A stretch of DNA of 64,000 nucleotides, taken from positions 1 through 64,000 of the forward strand of contig NZ_JACSRA010000022.1 in the NCBI RefSeq assembly GCF_014836335.1. The letters run 5' to 3'. Below are positions 18,751 to 27,200 of the stretch, in pieces. Position 1 is the first letter of the stretch, and each line of letters starts with the position of its first letter. The DNA comes from Clostridium cibarium. GTDB lineage: Bacteria; Bacillota; Clostridia; Clostridiales; Clostridiaceae. The notes beneath the pieces are model-generated. The model saw only the letters and a program-made list of their open reading frames with translations. It searched no databases and was not told where the DNA came from. A program made the translations under genes and the position numbers.

Positions 18751-19548
18751 ATGAACTTAAAAAACTTATTTAAAAAAGGATTAATCATAACAATGATTGG
18801 AACACTAGCTATAGGCATGGTTGCTTGTGGGAGTGATAAGAATAAAATAAAAACTTTAGATAAAGACGAAATAGTATTAGGTTTTGATGATACTTTTGTA
18901 CCAATGGGATTTAAAGGCAATGATGGAAATTACACAGGTTTTGATATTGAGTTATCTGAAGCTGTAGGCAAAAAGTTAAATAAAAAGATTACTTTTCAAC
19001 CTATAGATTGGACAATGAAAGAATCAGAACTTAAGAATGGAAATATAGATTTAATCTGGAATGGTTATTCAGTTACTGAAGATAGAAAGAAAGAAGTTGA
19101 TTTTTCTAAATCATACTTAAAAAATAGACAAGTAATTATTACTTTAGCCAATTCTAATATAAGTTCAAAAGAAGACTTAAAAGGGAAAAAGGTAGCAGCT
19201 CAAGATCAATCAAGTGCAATTGATGCAATAGGTGATTACAAAGATAACTTTAAAGAGTTAGTTACATTTTCAACTAATGATGAAGCGCTAAGAGATTTAG
19301 AAGCTGGTAGAAGTGATGCAGTAGTTGCAGATGAAATTCTTTCAAGATATTATATAAATCTTAAAGGTGAAACTAAATATAAAGTTTTAAGTGATGATTT
19401 TGGTGATGAAGAATACGCTGTAGGTATCAGAAAAGGCGATAAAGAATTCTTAGATGCGTTTAATAAGGCATATGAAGAAGTAGTAGCAGACGGAACAGCT
19501 TCAGAAATCTCTAAAAAATGGTTTGGTGAAGATATAATACAAAAGTAA
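18751..19548 (+). CDS. Amino-acid ABC transporter substrate-binding lipoprotein
   Basis: 265 aa. Lipoprotein signal with basic N-terminus (NLKNLFKKG), hydrophobic core and lipobox GMVAC, then the polar amino-acid binding fold (IVLGFDDTFVPMGFKGNDGNYTGFDIELSEAVGKKL, IDLIWNGYSVTEDRKKEVDFS). These segments match the cluster that binds glutamine, cystine or similar polar amino acids; the ligand cannot be fixed by eye. AAGGGGTGG (18737-18745) fixes the ATG at 18751 rather than the upstream in-frame codon at 18742. First gene of a three-gene importer operon. Confidence 0.92.
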   Translation: MNLKNLFKKGLIITMIGTLAIGMVACGSDKNKIKTLDKDEIVLGFDDTFVPMGFKGNDGNYTGFDIELSEAVGKKLNKKITFQPIDWTMKESELKNGNIDLIWNGYSVTEDRKKEVDFSKSYLKNRQVIITLANSNISSKEDLKGKKVAAQDQSSAIDAIGDYKDNFKELVTFSTNDEALRDLEAGRSDAVVADEILSRYYINLKGETKYKVLSDDFGDEEYAVGIRKGDKEFLDAFNKAYEEVVADGTASEISKKWFGEDIIQK

Positions 19549-19580
19549 TTTTTAAAGTACTGGAAGGTGGATGTCCCTAT

Positions 19581-20255
19581 ATGAACACGATAATTGAATT
19601 TATTAATCAATCAATGAATACGACAGTGGAGTTAATGCCACAATTACTTGAAGGTTTAATAATGACTTTAAAGGTATTTGTACTTACTTTAATTCTTTCT
19701 ATTCCACTTGGAATAGTAGTTTCATTAGGAAGAATTTCTAAGGTGAAAATAATAAAAAGCATAACAGGAGTTTATGTTTTAATAATGAGGGGGACCCCAC
19801 TTCTCTTACAATTAGTATTTATATTTTTTGGTTTGCCTCTATTAGGTATAAATATAGAAAGATTTCTAGCGGCACTAGTAGCTTTTGTACTTAATTATGC
19901 TGCATATTTTGGTGAAATCTTTAGAGGTGGAATACTTTCAATAGATAAAGGACAATATGAAGGAGCAGAAGTTTTAGGTTTATCTTCAAAGGACACTTTC
20001 CTTAGAATAATATTACCTCAAGCTTTTAAGAGAATAATACCACCAGTGGCAAATGAGATAATTACTTTAGTTAAGGATACCTCCTTAGTATATGTAGTAG
20101 GACTGGATGAACTTCTTAAAATTGCAAAAGCAGCTTCTAATAAACTTTCTTCATTGCTTCCTTTGCTATTAGTAGGTGTTGTTTATTTATTACTTATAGC
20201 TATATTTACTAAGTTGCTTTCTAAAGTAGAAGAAAAATATAACTATTACGAGTAG
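19581..20255 (+). CDS. Amino-acid ABC transporter permease
   Basis: 224 aa, HisM/GlnP-type membrane subunit with about five hydrophobic helices. The N-terminal helix region reads LLEGLIMTLKVFVLTLILSI, RGTPLLLQLVFIFFGLPL is characteristic, and the EAA loop that docks the ATPase is visible (QYEGAEVLGLSSKDTFLRI). It lies 32 bp after the binding protein and 11 bp before the ATPase. Confidence 0.93.
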   Translation: MNTIIEFINQSMNTTVELMPQLLEGLIMTLKVFVLTLILSIPLGIVVSLGRISKVKIIKSITGVYVLIMRGTPLLLQLVFIFFGLPLLGINIERFLAALVAFVLNYAAYFGEIFRGGILSIDKGQYEGAEVLGLSSKDTFLRIILPQAFKRIIPPVANEIITLVKDTSLVYVVGLDELLKIAKAASNKLSSLLPLLLVGVVYLLLIAIFTKLLSKVEEKYNYYE

Positions 20256-20266
20256 GAGGAAAGACT

Positions 20267-20950
20267 ATGTTAAAGATAACTGGGCTTAGAAAAAGTTTTA
20301 AAAATACTGAGGTCTTAAAGGGTGTTGATTTAACTGTAAAAGCTGGAGAGACTTTAGTTATAGTAGGTCCATCTGGTGGAGGTAAAACAACATTGTTAAG
20401 ATGTGTTAATGCCTTAGAAAAAGCGGATAAAGGGACAATTGAGATAAATGGTAAAAAGTTATGTTATGAAGGAAAATATGTAGATAAAAATGGGCTTAAA
20501 GATATAAGAAGAGATGTCGGAATGGTTTTTCAAGGGTATAATCTTTTTCCTCATATGAGTGTTTTAGAAAATCTTATTGAAGCTCCTCAAAGGGTCTTTG
20601 GAGTATCTAAAGAAAAGGCCATAGAAAATTCCAGAGAAATTTTAGGATTTTTAGGTCTTAGTGATAAGGAAAATAATTATCCGTTTGAATTATCAGGAGG
20701 ACAAAAGCAAAGAGTTGCAATTGGTAGAGCGTTAGCGTTAGAGCCAAAACTAATGTGTTTTGATGAACCGACATCAGCATTAGATCCAAGTTTAACTGAT
20801 GAGGTGGGAAAGCTAATTAAAAGTTTAAATCTTAAAGGTATGTCTAATCTTATAATAACTCATGATATGGAATTTGCTAAGAAAGTAGCAGATAGAATTT
20901 TTTCAATGGATAAAGGAGTATTAAAGGAAGGCCTTATCTTTGAAGAGTAA
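20267..20950 (+). CDS. Amino-acid ABC transporter ATPase
   Basis: 227 aa, GlnQ-type. Walker A GPSGGGKTT, Q-loop GMVFQGYNLFPHM, signature LSGGQKQRVAIGRAL, Walker B LMCFDEPTSALDP and switch His (IITHDMEFA) are all present. AGGAGG precedes the ATG, and a terminator closes the operon at 20968-21001. Confidence 0.95.
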   Translation: MLKITGLRKSFKNTEVLKGVDLTVKAGETLVIVGPSGGGKTTLLRCVNALEKADKGTIEINGKKLCYEGKYVDKNGLKDIRRDVGMVFQGYNLFPHMSVLENLIEAPQRVFGVSKEKAIENSREILGFLGLSDKENNYPFELSGGQKQRVAIGRALALEPKLMCFDEPTSALDPSLTDEVGKLIKSLNLKGMSNLIITHDMEFAKKVADRIFSMDKGVLKEGLIFEE

Positions 20951-20967
20951 ATTCATATTTGTAAAAG

Positions 20968-21001
20968 GGTATAACAAATTTAATTGTTATATCTTTTTTT
21001 T
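20968..21001 (+). terminator. Terminator of the amino-acid transporter operon
   Basis: TATAACAA (20970-20977) pairs with TTGTTATA (20984-20991), followed by nine T. Confidence 0.8.
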
Positions 21002-21082
21002 GTTATGTCAAAAAGCTTGTTTAAGGATTTTAGAAGGTATATACTTATTATGTAAAAATATACAAATTACAGGGGGAGAAAA

Positions 21083-21442
21083 ATGGGAATTAAAGCACAA
21101 AAAACAAAAATGATTGGAAGTTTACTAGCTGTTACAACTACATTTGTAATTGGGTACAATTTAATATTTTCTAAAGCTATTACTGTTCATGCACTGGAAG
21201 ATATAAGTATAACTGTTAAGGATAATGTTTCGTTACAAGATAAAGAAAGTACAGATGAAACTTATAGAATAAATTTAGAAAATGCCAATAAAGCTATGGA
21301 AATTCTTCACAAGGATCATTGGAATATAGACAAATTTAAACCAGCACAAGATGCTATCAATAAATTACCTGAAGGTGATGAAAATAGAATAAAACTTCAG
21401 AAGGAATATGATGTTTACTGGATATTGAGAAGTATTTATTAA
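21083..21442 (+). CDS. Small exported protein of unknown function
   Basis: 119 aa. N-terminal signal-like segment (KMIGSLLAVTTTFVIGYNLIFSKAITVHA, possible cleavage after AxA-like VHA) followed by a ~85-residue mostly helical, charged domain with one Trp-containing motif (HKDHWNIDKFKPAQDAINKLP). I do not recognise a family. AGGGGGAG lies before the ATG. It sits immediately upstream of the secretion locus but ends before a hairpin that doubles as the repeat element of the next promoter, so a functional link is only suggested. Confidence 0.65.
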   Translation: MGIKAQKTKMIGSLLAVTTTFVIGYNLIFSKAITVHALEDISITVKDNVSLQDKESTDETYRINLENANKAMEILHKDHWNIDKFKPAQDAINKLPEGDENRIKLQKEYDVYWILRSIY

Positions 21443-21482
21443 TTATAATGTGTTTATAAAGCTATTTTTTGGTATAAGCTTA

Positions 21483-21564
21483 TAGGACCATAGTCTTAAA
21501 ATCTTAGGACTATGGTCACTTTTTTGCCCTTATTGAGGAAAAGGAACAAAAAACGGTTTATAAT
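21483..21564 (+). promoter_or_regulatory. Promoter A with tandem TAGGAC repeats (FHA/essC operon)
   Basis: Two direct repeats, TAGGACCATAGTC (21483-21495) and TAGGACTATGGTC (21505-21517, followed by AC), have a 22-bp period. Exactly 39 bp after GTCAC comes TATAAT (21559-21564). AGGAAA occupies the -35 position (21536-21541), not a TTGACA-type box, which suggests an activator-dependent promoter. The two units can also fold as a hairpin followed by TTTTTT, so the element may terminate the upstream gene as well. Confidence 0.7.
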
Positions 21565-21604
21565 TTTGATATATACGGAAAAAAGTATATCTAGGAGGGA
21601 TAGA

Positions 21605-22885
21605 ATGAGGAACATGTTTAGTGAATATAGAGATAACTCAAGTATTAACTATACGTTGGATGATAGAAATATTTTTTCAGATGTTGGATATAAGGTATTA
21701 AGAAATGAAGATACCAATGGGTTTATTAAGTGTGTAAAGGTATCACATAATGGAAAATTAAAATTAGTATATGATATTTCAGGATATAGAGATCTTTTTA
21801 CATTATCTAAAGAAATGTCTTTAGATAGTTTTTTTACAGTAATATCAAGACTATTATCCATTGTAAATGGTGTTAAAGAAAATGGATTTATGGAATATAA
21901 AAATATAGATTCTAGTATGAGCAGTATATTTGTAGATATAAACAATTTAAATGTTTATATGATATATCTTCCATTAAGTTATTATGGAGATAAGTCAGAA
22001 GAGACTTTTGTAAGTGAATTAAAAAATAACATAGTTCAACTTATGAATATTAATAGAAATCTGCAAGGGCAAAATATAAATATTTTAAGGAATAACTTAT
22101 TGAGTTCAAAACCATTAGAATTTGTTTTAAAGGAATTAAATAACAGAGGTAGAAATGAAGAGATTAGTCAAATTTCTATTAATATAAATCCTAATGTTAA
22201 AAAGAAAAAATCACCTTTTGCAGTTTTCGAAAAGCTATTTTCTAAAAAGAAAGAAAAAACAAGTAATATGAATATGCAGAACATGAACATGCAAAACAGA
22301 TCTGTTGAAGAGTATCAGAATAATTCAATCAATTCAATTAATCAACAACAAGGTAATATTAATTTTCAGCAAGCCAATCTTAATTTTCAAGAAGGTAATG
22401 GGAATTTTCAGCAAAGTAATAATAACTTTAACCAAGCAGTTGAACAACCAATTATGAATATGGCTCCTCCTATGGAACCTCAAACGCCTATGGGTAATTA
22501 TATAAATAACCAGACATCAGCTGTTTCAGAGGAAATATATGATGAAGAAACTTCATTATTATATGATAAAAATGATAATGGTGGAAGTTTGGTTTTAAAG
22601 GGGATTAATACTCCAGTGCCAATAAGTTTCATAGTAGACAGAGATGAGTATCTTATAGGAGCAAGTAAAGATTTAGTTGATGGGTTTATAGGGTTTAATA
22701 AGGCAGTAAGCAGAAGACATTGTAAGGTTATAAATAGAAATGATTCGTATTATATTCAGGATGTGGGTAGTTCTAATGGAACTTTTGTTAATTCAAGGAG
22801 ACTTAGAAGAGATGTAGCTACTAAAATAAGTTATGGAGATAAGGTTACCATTGCCAATATAGATTTTATGGTTATGGAAATGTAG
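21605..22885 (+). CDS. FHA-domain protein of the type VII-like secretion locus (DUF6382-like N-terminus)
   Basis: About 426 aa in three parts: an N-terminal domain of ~200 residues (NYTLDDRNIFSDVGYKVL, FLSKEMSLDSFF-like region), a basic stretch (KKKKSPFAVFEKLFSKKKEK) with a Gln/Asn-rich linker carrying NFQQ-type repeats and MNMQN units, and a C-terminal FHA domain (YLIGASKD, AVSRRHCKV, DVGSSNGTFVNSRRL) that binds phosphothreonine. The N-terminal part resembles DUF6382 found next to such domains. The frame is open from 21512, but CTAGGAGGG fixes the ATG at 21605. First gene of the FHA-ATPase-EsaB-EssC operon; FHA domains recur in T7SS regulation and in EssC itself. Confidence 0.85.
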   Translation: MRNMFSEYRDNSSINYTLDDRNIFSDVGYKVLRNEDTNGFIKCVKVSHNGKLKLVYDISGYRDLFTLSKEMSLDSFFTVISRLLSIVNGVKENGFMEYKNIDSSMSSIFVDINNLNVYMIYLPLSYYGDKSEETFVSELKNNIVQLMNINRNLQGQNINILRNNLLSSKPLEFVLKELNNRGRNEEISQISININPNVKKKKSPFAVFEKLFSKKKEKTSNMNMQNMNMQNRSVEEYQNNSINSINQQQGNINFQQANLNFQEGNGNFQQSNNNFNQAVEQPIMNMAPPMEPQTPMGNYINNQTSAVSEEIYDEETSLLYDKNDNGGSLVLKGINTPVPISFIVDRDEYLIGASKDLVDGFIGFNKAVSRRHCKVINRNDSYYIQDVGSSNGTFVNSRRLRRDVATKISYGDKVTIANIDFMVMEM

Positions 22886-22903
22886 ATTTTAGGGGGGATT
22901 AGG

Positions 22904-23953
22904 ATGAATAAACTATCAATTATGTTAGTTGACTTAGATGAAAAATATTTGATGCCAATTGAGTTGAAATTTATAGAAGAACTAGAAGATAAAGTGGATA
23001 TTATAGTTATTTCAGATAAAGAATATTTGAAGGAGTATTTTAGTTCACCTAAAAAGGTCGATGTATTAGTCATTAATGAAAACTTATATACAGATGAGTT
23101 TGAAAAACATAATATAGGAAATACATTTATTTTAATGGAGAATGAAGGTGAAGGAAGCACTGAAAACCTTAATATCCATAGAATTTATAAATATAAAAGT
23201 GTTAAGAAATTGTATAGTGACATAATGAATAACAGTGTTACTAAATCAATGGAGTTATTAAATAAAATAGAAGATACCAAAGTGTTTATGGTATATTCAC
23301 CAGCTGGCGGGAGTGGAAAAACAACAGTTGGCATTGGACTTGCAGCAGCACTTACAGGAGTAAATAGAAAGGTTCTCTATATAAGTACAGAAAGTTTACA
23401 AAGTTTTTATTTTACGAAAGATGAGAGATATTGTCAAAATGGCTTTGATAAACTGATGATTTCAAGAGAAGAAAATATACTAGATAGCTTAGAAAGTGTT
23501 ATTGATAATAATATTTTTGATTACTTATTACCCTTCAGACAAGCACTTTCATCTATTAACATAAAGCTTTCAGATTATGAATTTCTAATTGATAAAATCA
23601 AGTCTTCTGGGAAGTATGACTATATTATAGTAGATACTTCTTCGGACCTTACAGCAGAAAAATCAATGTTAATGAGTAATAGTGATAAGGTTATAATTTT
23701 AGCTGGGCAAGGGCGTGAAGAGGCTATAAAGCTTAATTCTCTTTTATTTAATATAGATTGTTCAAATGAAAATAAATTTATATTTATATGTAATAAATAC
23801 CTTGAAAGTAAAGAGAATTATTTAATTAAAGATGAATTTCTAAATAAATGTAACATAGTTGAATATATCGAGTATTTTAATCAAGAAAATATTACAGTCC
23901 AATTTTTAGCAAATAATGTTCACTTTAATAAGCTTGCATATATGATAAGCTAG
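22904..23953 (+). CDS. ParA/MinD-superfamily (CpaE-like) ATPase
   Basis: 349 aa. Residues ~1-110 look like a receiver-type domain (LSIMLVDLDEKYLMPIELK, VDVLVINENLY). From ~125 follows a deviant Walker A P-loop (VYSPAGGSGKTTVG) and a switch segment YDYIIVDTSSDLTAEKS. This layout resembles CpaE/TadZ positioning ATPases. Placed between the FHA gene and esaB with 18- and 12-bp gaps, it is probably co-expressed with the secretion ATPase and may position or energise the machine; that role is inferred. Confidence 0.82.
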   Translation: MNKLSIMLVDLDEKYLMPIELKFIEELEDKVDIIVISDKEYLKEYFSSPKKVDVLVINENLYTDEFEKHNIGNTFILMENEGEGSTENLNIHRIYKYKSVKKLYSDIMNNSVTKSMELLNKIEDTKVFMVYSPAGGSGKTTVGIGLAAALTGVNRKVLYISTESLQSFYFTKDERYCQNGFDKLMISREENILDSLESVIDNNIFDYLLPFRQALSSINIKLSDYEFLIDKIKSSGKYDYIIVDTSSDLTAEKSMLMSNSDKVIILAGQGREEAIKLNSLLFNIDCSNENKFIFICNKYLESKENYLIKDEFLNKCNIVEYIEYFNQENITVQFLANNVHFNKLAYMIS

Positions 23954-23965
23954 GAGGAATTAGAT

Positions 23966-24238
23966 ATGAACAAAGCAATAATTAGATTATATATACATAA
24001 GAGAAATAAGAAAGTTGATATAGAAGTTCCTTTAGATATAACTGCTAATGATTTAGTTATAGCACTAAATAAAGCCTATAACTTAGGAATAAATACAGAT
24101 AATATGATGGAAGTATATCTAAAATCAGAAAATCCAATAGCTCTCCTTAAGGGAAATAGAACCTTAGAAGATTTTAAGATTAGAAATGGATCGATTATAA
24201 ACATTACAGGTGAGGAGAGAGATAATTTTGGACAATAA
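23966..24238 (+). CDS. esaB: EsaB/YukD-like ubiquitin-fold protein
   Basis: 90 aa with a beta-grasp pattern (IIRLYIHKRNKKVDIEVPLDITANDLVIALNKAY ... NGSIINITGE, quoted here in segments of the predicted strands). EsaB/YukD proteins are small cytosolic components of Firmicutes type VII secretion and are normally encoded beside EssC, as here. AGGAGG precedes the ATG; the 3' end overlaps the essC start by 11 bp. Confidence 0.82.
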   Translation: MNKAIIRLYIHKRNKKVDIEVPLDITANDLVIALNKAYNLGINTDNMMEVYLKSENPIALLKGNRTLEDFKIRNGSIINITGEERDNFGQ

Positions 24239-27200
24239 ATATAAGATAGTCATTTCTGGTAAAGGTATATATAGGGAACATGTACTTGCTACCAATGATA
24301 GCAATATAATAAAGGTTGGAACAAATAGAGGCTGTCAAGTTAGATTTAAGAAAGAAAGGTTTTTTGAAAGTTTTGAATTTGAACTAGTAAAAACAGCTAA
24401 AGGATGGCAATTAAATTGTAGTAATTCTGTCTATTTTACTTTAGATGGTGTTATGAAATTATATAATAAAGAACTTGAACATGGTGATGAAATAATAGTA
24501 AAATATCAAAATTATAATGGAGAACTTTTTAAATTAAATTTCTTTATTGACTTTGATAGTGTAACAAAAAACTATGATAGAATAATTGATTTAACAGATG
24601 TAAAAAAATTAACTATCGGTGGCAGCGAAGATAATCATATTTTTATAGATGACTCCCTTTATAAACAAGGAACTGTTACCTTGTCTTGTGAAAATGGGGA
24701 ATACTATCTTAAAGATAATAATACTAAGTATGGAGTTTACATAAATACAGAGAAGATAAAAGAAAAGAAAAAATTAAATAATTATGATTTCTTTATTATA
24801 GTTGGACATTATTTTTATTTGAAAGATCATAAACTTTATACAGATAAAGATGAGAGAATGCATATAAAGGCCTTGAATTATGTAGATGAAAAGATAATAA
24901 ATAGTATGGAGTATCCTAAATTTAATAGGAGTACTAGGATTAAATATAAGGAACTAGATAATCAAATAGAGATTTTACCTCCAGAGCAGCTAGCAAAGGA
25001 GCAAAAGAGAAGCATACTTTTAGCTCTAATTCCAGCATTAGCTATGATGGGGATAACAGTTGTTTTAAGAGGAATGATGGGGGGGGGTGGCGCCTTTGTT
25101 TTATATAGCGTTGCTACTATGTCTGTAGGTGTAATTATGTCAATTGTAACAGCTATATCAAATGGAAAAGAATATAGAAAGAATAAAAAAGAACGTAGAG
25201 AAAAATATCTAGAATATTTAAAAGAAAAAGAACAAGCAATTAGAAAATGCAGAGAAAAAGAACTTGAAGTATTAAATAAAATATATAAACCTATTGAAGA
25301 AAATCTTGATAACATAAAAGGATTTAAGAAAGATCTTTTTGATAGGGATAGAAGAGACGAAGATTATTTGAATTTGAGATTAGGTACTGGAAGGCAAGCG
25401 GCTAATTGTAAGGTTAAAGTAACGCCACTTGAATTTAAGAATCTTGAAGATGATTTAGTTAGTATGCCTGAGCAAATAGAAGAAAAATATAAGTATATAG
25501 ATAATAGACCAATAGTAGCTAAACTTCCAGAAATAAATGCATTAGGAATAGTAGGTCAATATGAAAGTTTGTATAAGATATTAAAAAACATTACATTTGA
25601 TATAGTAGGAAGGCAATTTTATAAAGATGTTAAACTTTTCTATATGATTAGGGAAGATGAAAAGGCAAGGTTTAGCTGGCTTAGATGGTTAAGACATGTG
25701 GAAAATGATGATCTTGGCATAAGAAATATAATCTGTGATGATGAAAGTAAGAATTTATTATTTGAATATTTATATATCGAACTAGGAAAGAGAAGAGAAG
25801 ATAAGAAAAAAGAATTTAAAGAGAATTTTATAATATTTGTTTTAGATAATAAGGGGATAAAAAATCACCCTATTTCAAAGTTTATTGAATCTTCTAAAGA
25901 ATATGGTGTAACCTTTGTATTTTTAGAAGAACATGAAGAATTATTACCTAAGGGCTGTGATGAAATAATAAGGCTAAAAGACAATGCAAATAGCGCAGTT
26001 GTATTAAGCAGTATAAATGGGGAAGATAATCTTCAATTCAACTTTAATGAAGTAGCAGAAAATTTATTAGAATCTTTAGCTTTAAAGATAGCTCCTGTTT
26101 ATGTAGATGAAGTTACTCTAGAAGGACAACTAACAAAAAATATATCTCTTTATGAACTTTTAGGGGTGTTAAGTGTTGATGAAATTGACATAGAAAAGAG
26201 ATGGAGAGAATCTGTTGTTTATAAGAGTATGGCAGCACCTCTTGGTGTTAAGGCTAGTAAAGAAGTTGTATATCTAGATTTAAATGAAAAACATCACGGG
26301 CCTCATGGACTTGTGGCAGGTACAACAGGTTCTGGTAAAAGTGAGATCTTGCAAAGTTATATATTATCTATGGCCACACTTTTCCATCCATATGAAGTTG
26401 GGTTTGTAATAATTGACTTTAAGGGTGGAGGTATGGTTAATCAATTTAAGGATTTGCCACATCTAGTTGGAGCTATTACTAATATTGATGGTAGAGAAAT
26501 AACGCGTTCACTTTTATCTATAAAGGCAGAACTTAGAAAGAGACAAGAACTTTTTGCTGAAGCTGAAGTTAATCATATAGATGCTTATATTAAAAAGTTT
26601 AAGGCAGGAGAAGCTAGTTATCCACTTCCACATTTAATATTAATAGTAGATGAATTTGCAGAACTTAAAAGCGATCAACCAGAATTTATGAAAGAACTTA
26701 TTAGTGCAGCTAGAATAGGTAGAAGTTTAGGAGTCCACCTTATCCTTGCAACACAAAAACCTTCAGGAGTAGTTGATGAACAAATTTGGAGTAACTCAAA
26801 GTTTAAGCTATGCTTAAAAGTTCAAAATCAACAGGATTCAAAGGAAGTATTAAAATCACCATTAGCTGCAGAAATAAAGGAACCTGGTAGAGCATACTTA
26901 CAAGTTGGTAATAATGAAATATTTGAATTATTCCAATCAGCATATAGTGGAGCATCAGCCGTAAATGATGATATGGGAAGTTTTAAAGAGTTTGAAGTAA
27001 ATGAAGTTTCTTTATGGGGTAAGAGAAATACTGTATTTAAGCAAGAAAAGAAGAAAAGTGGAGAAAACAGTGAAAGTCAACTAGAGGCCATAGTTGAATA
27101 TGTTAATGAGTATTGTGCTGAAAAGAATATAAAGAGATTGCCAGGAATATGTCTTCCACCTTTACCAGAACTTATTTACTTAAGTGACATAGAAGATATA

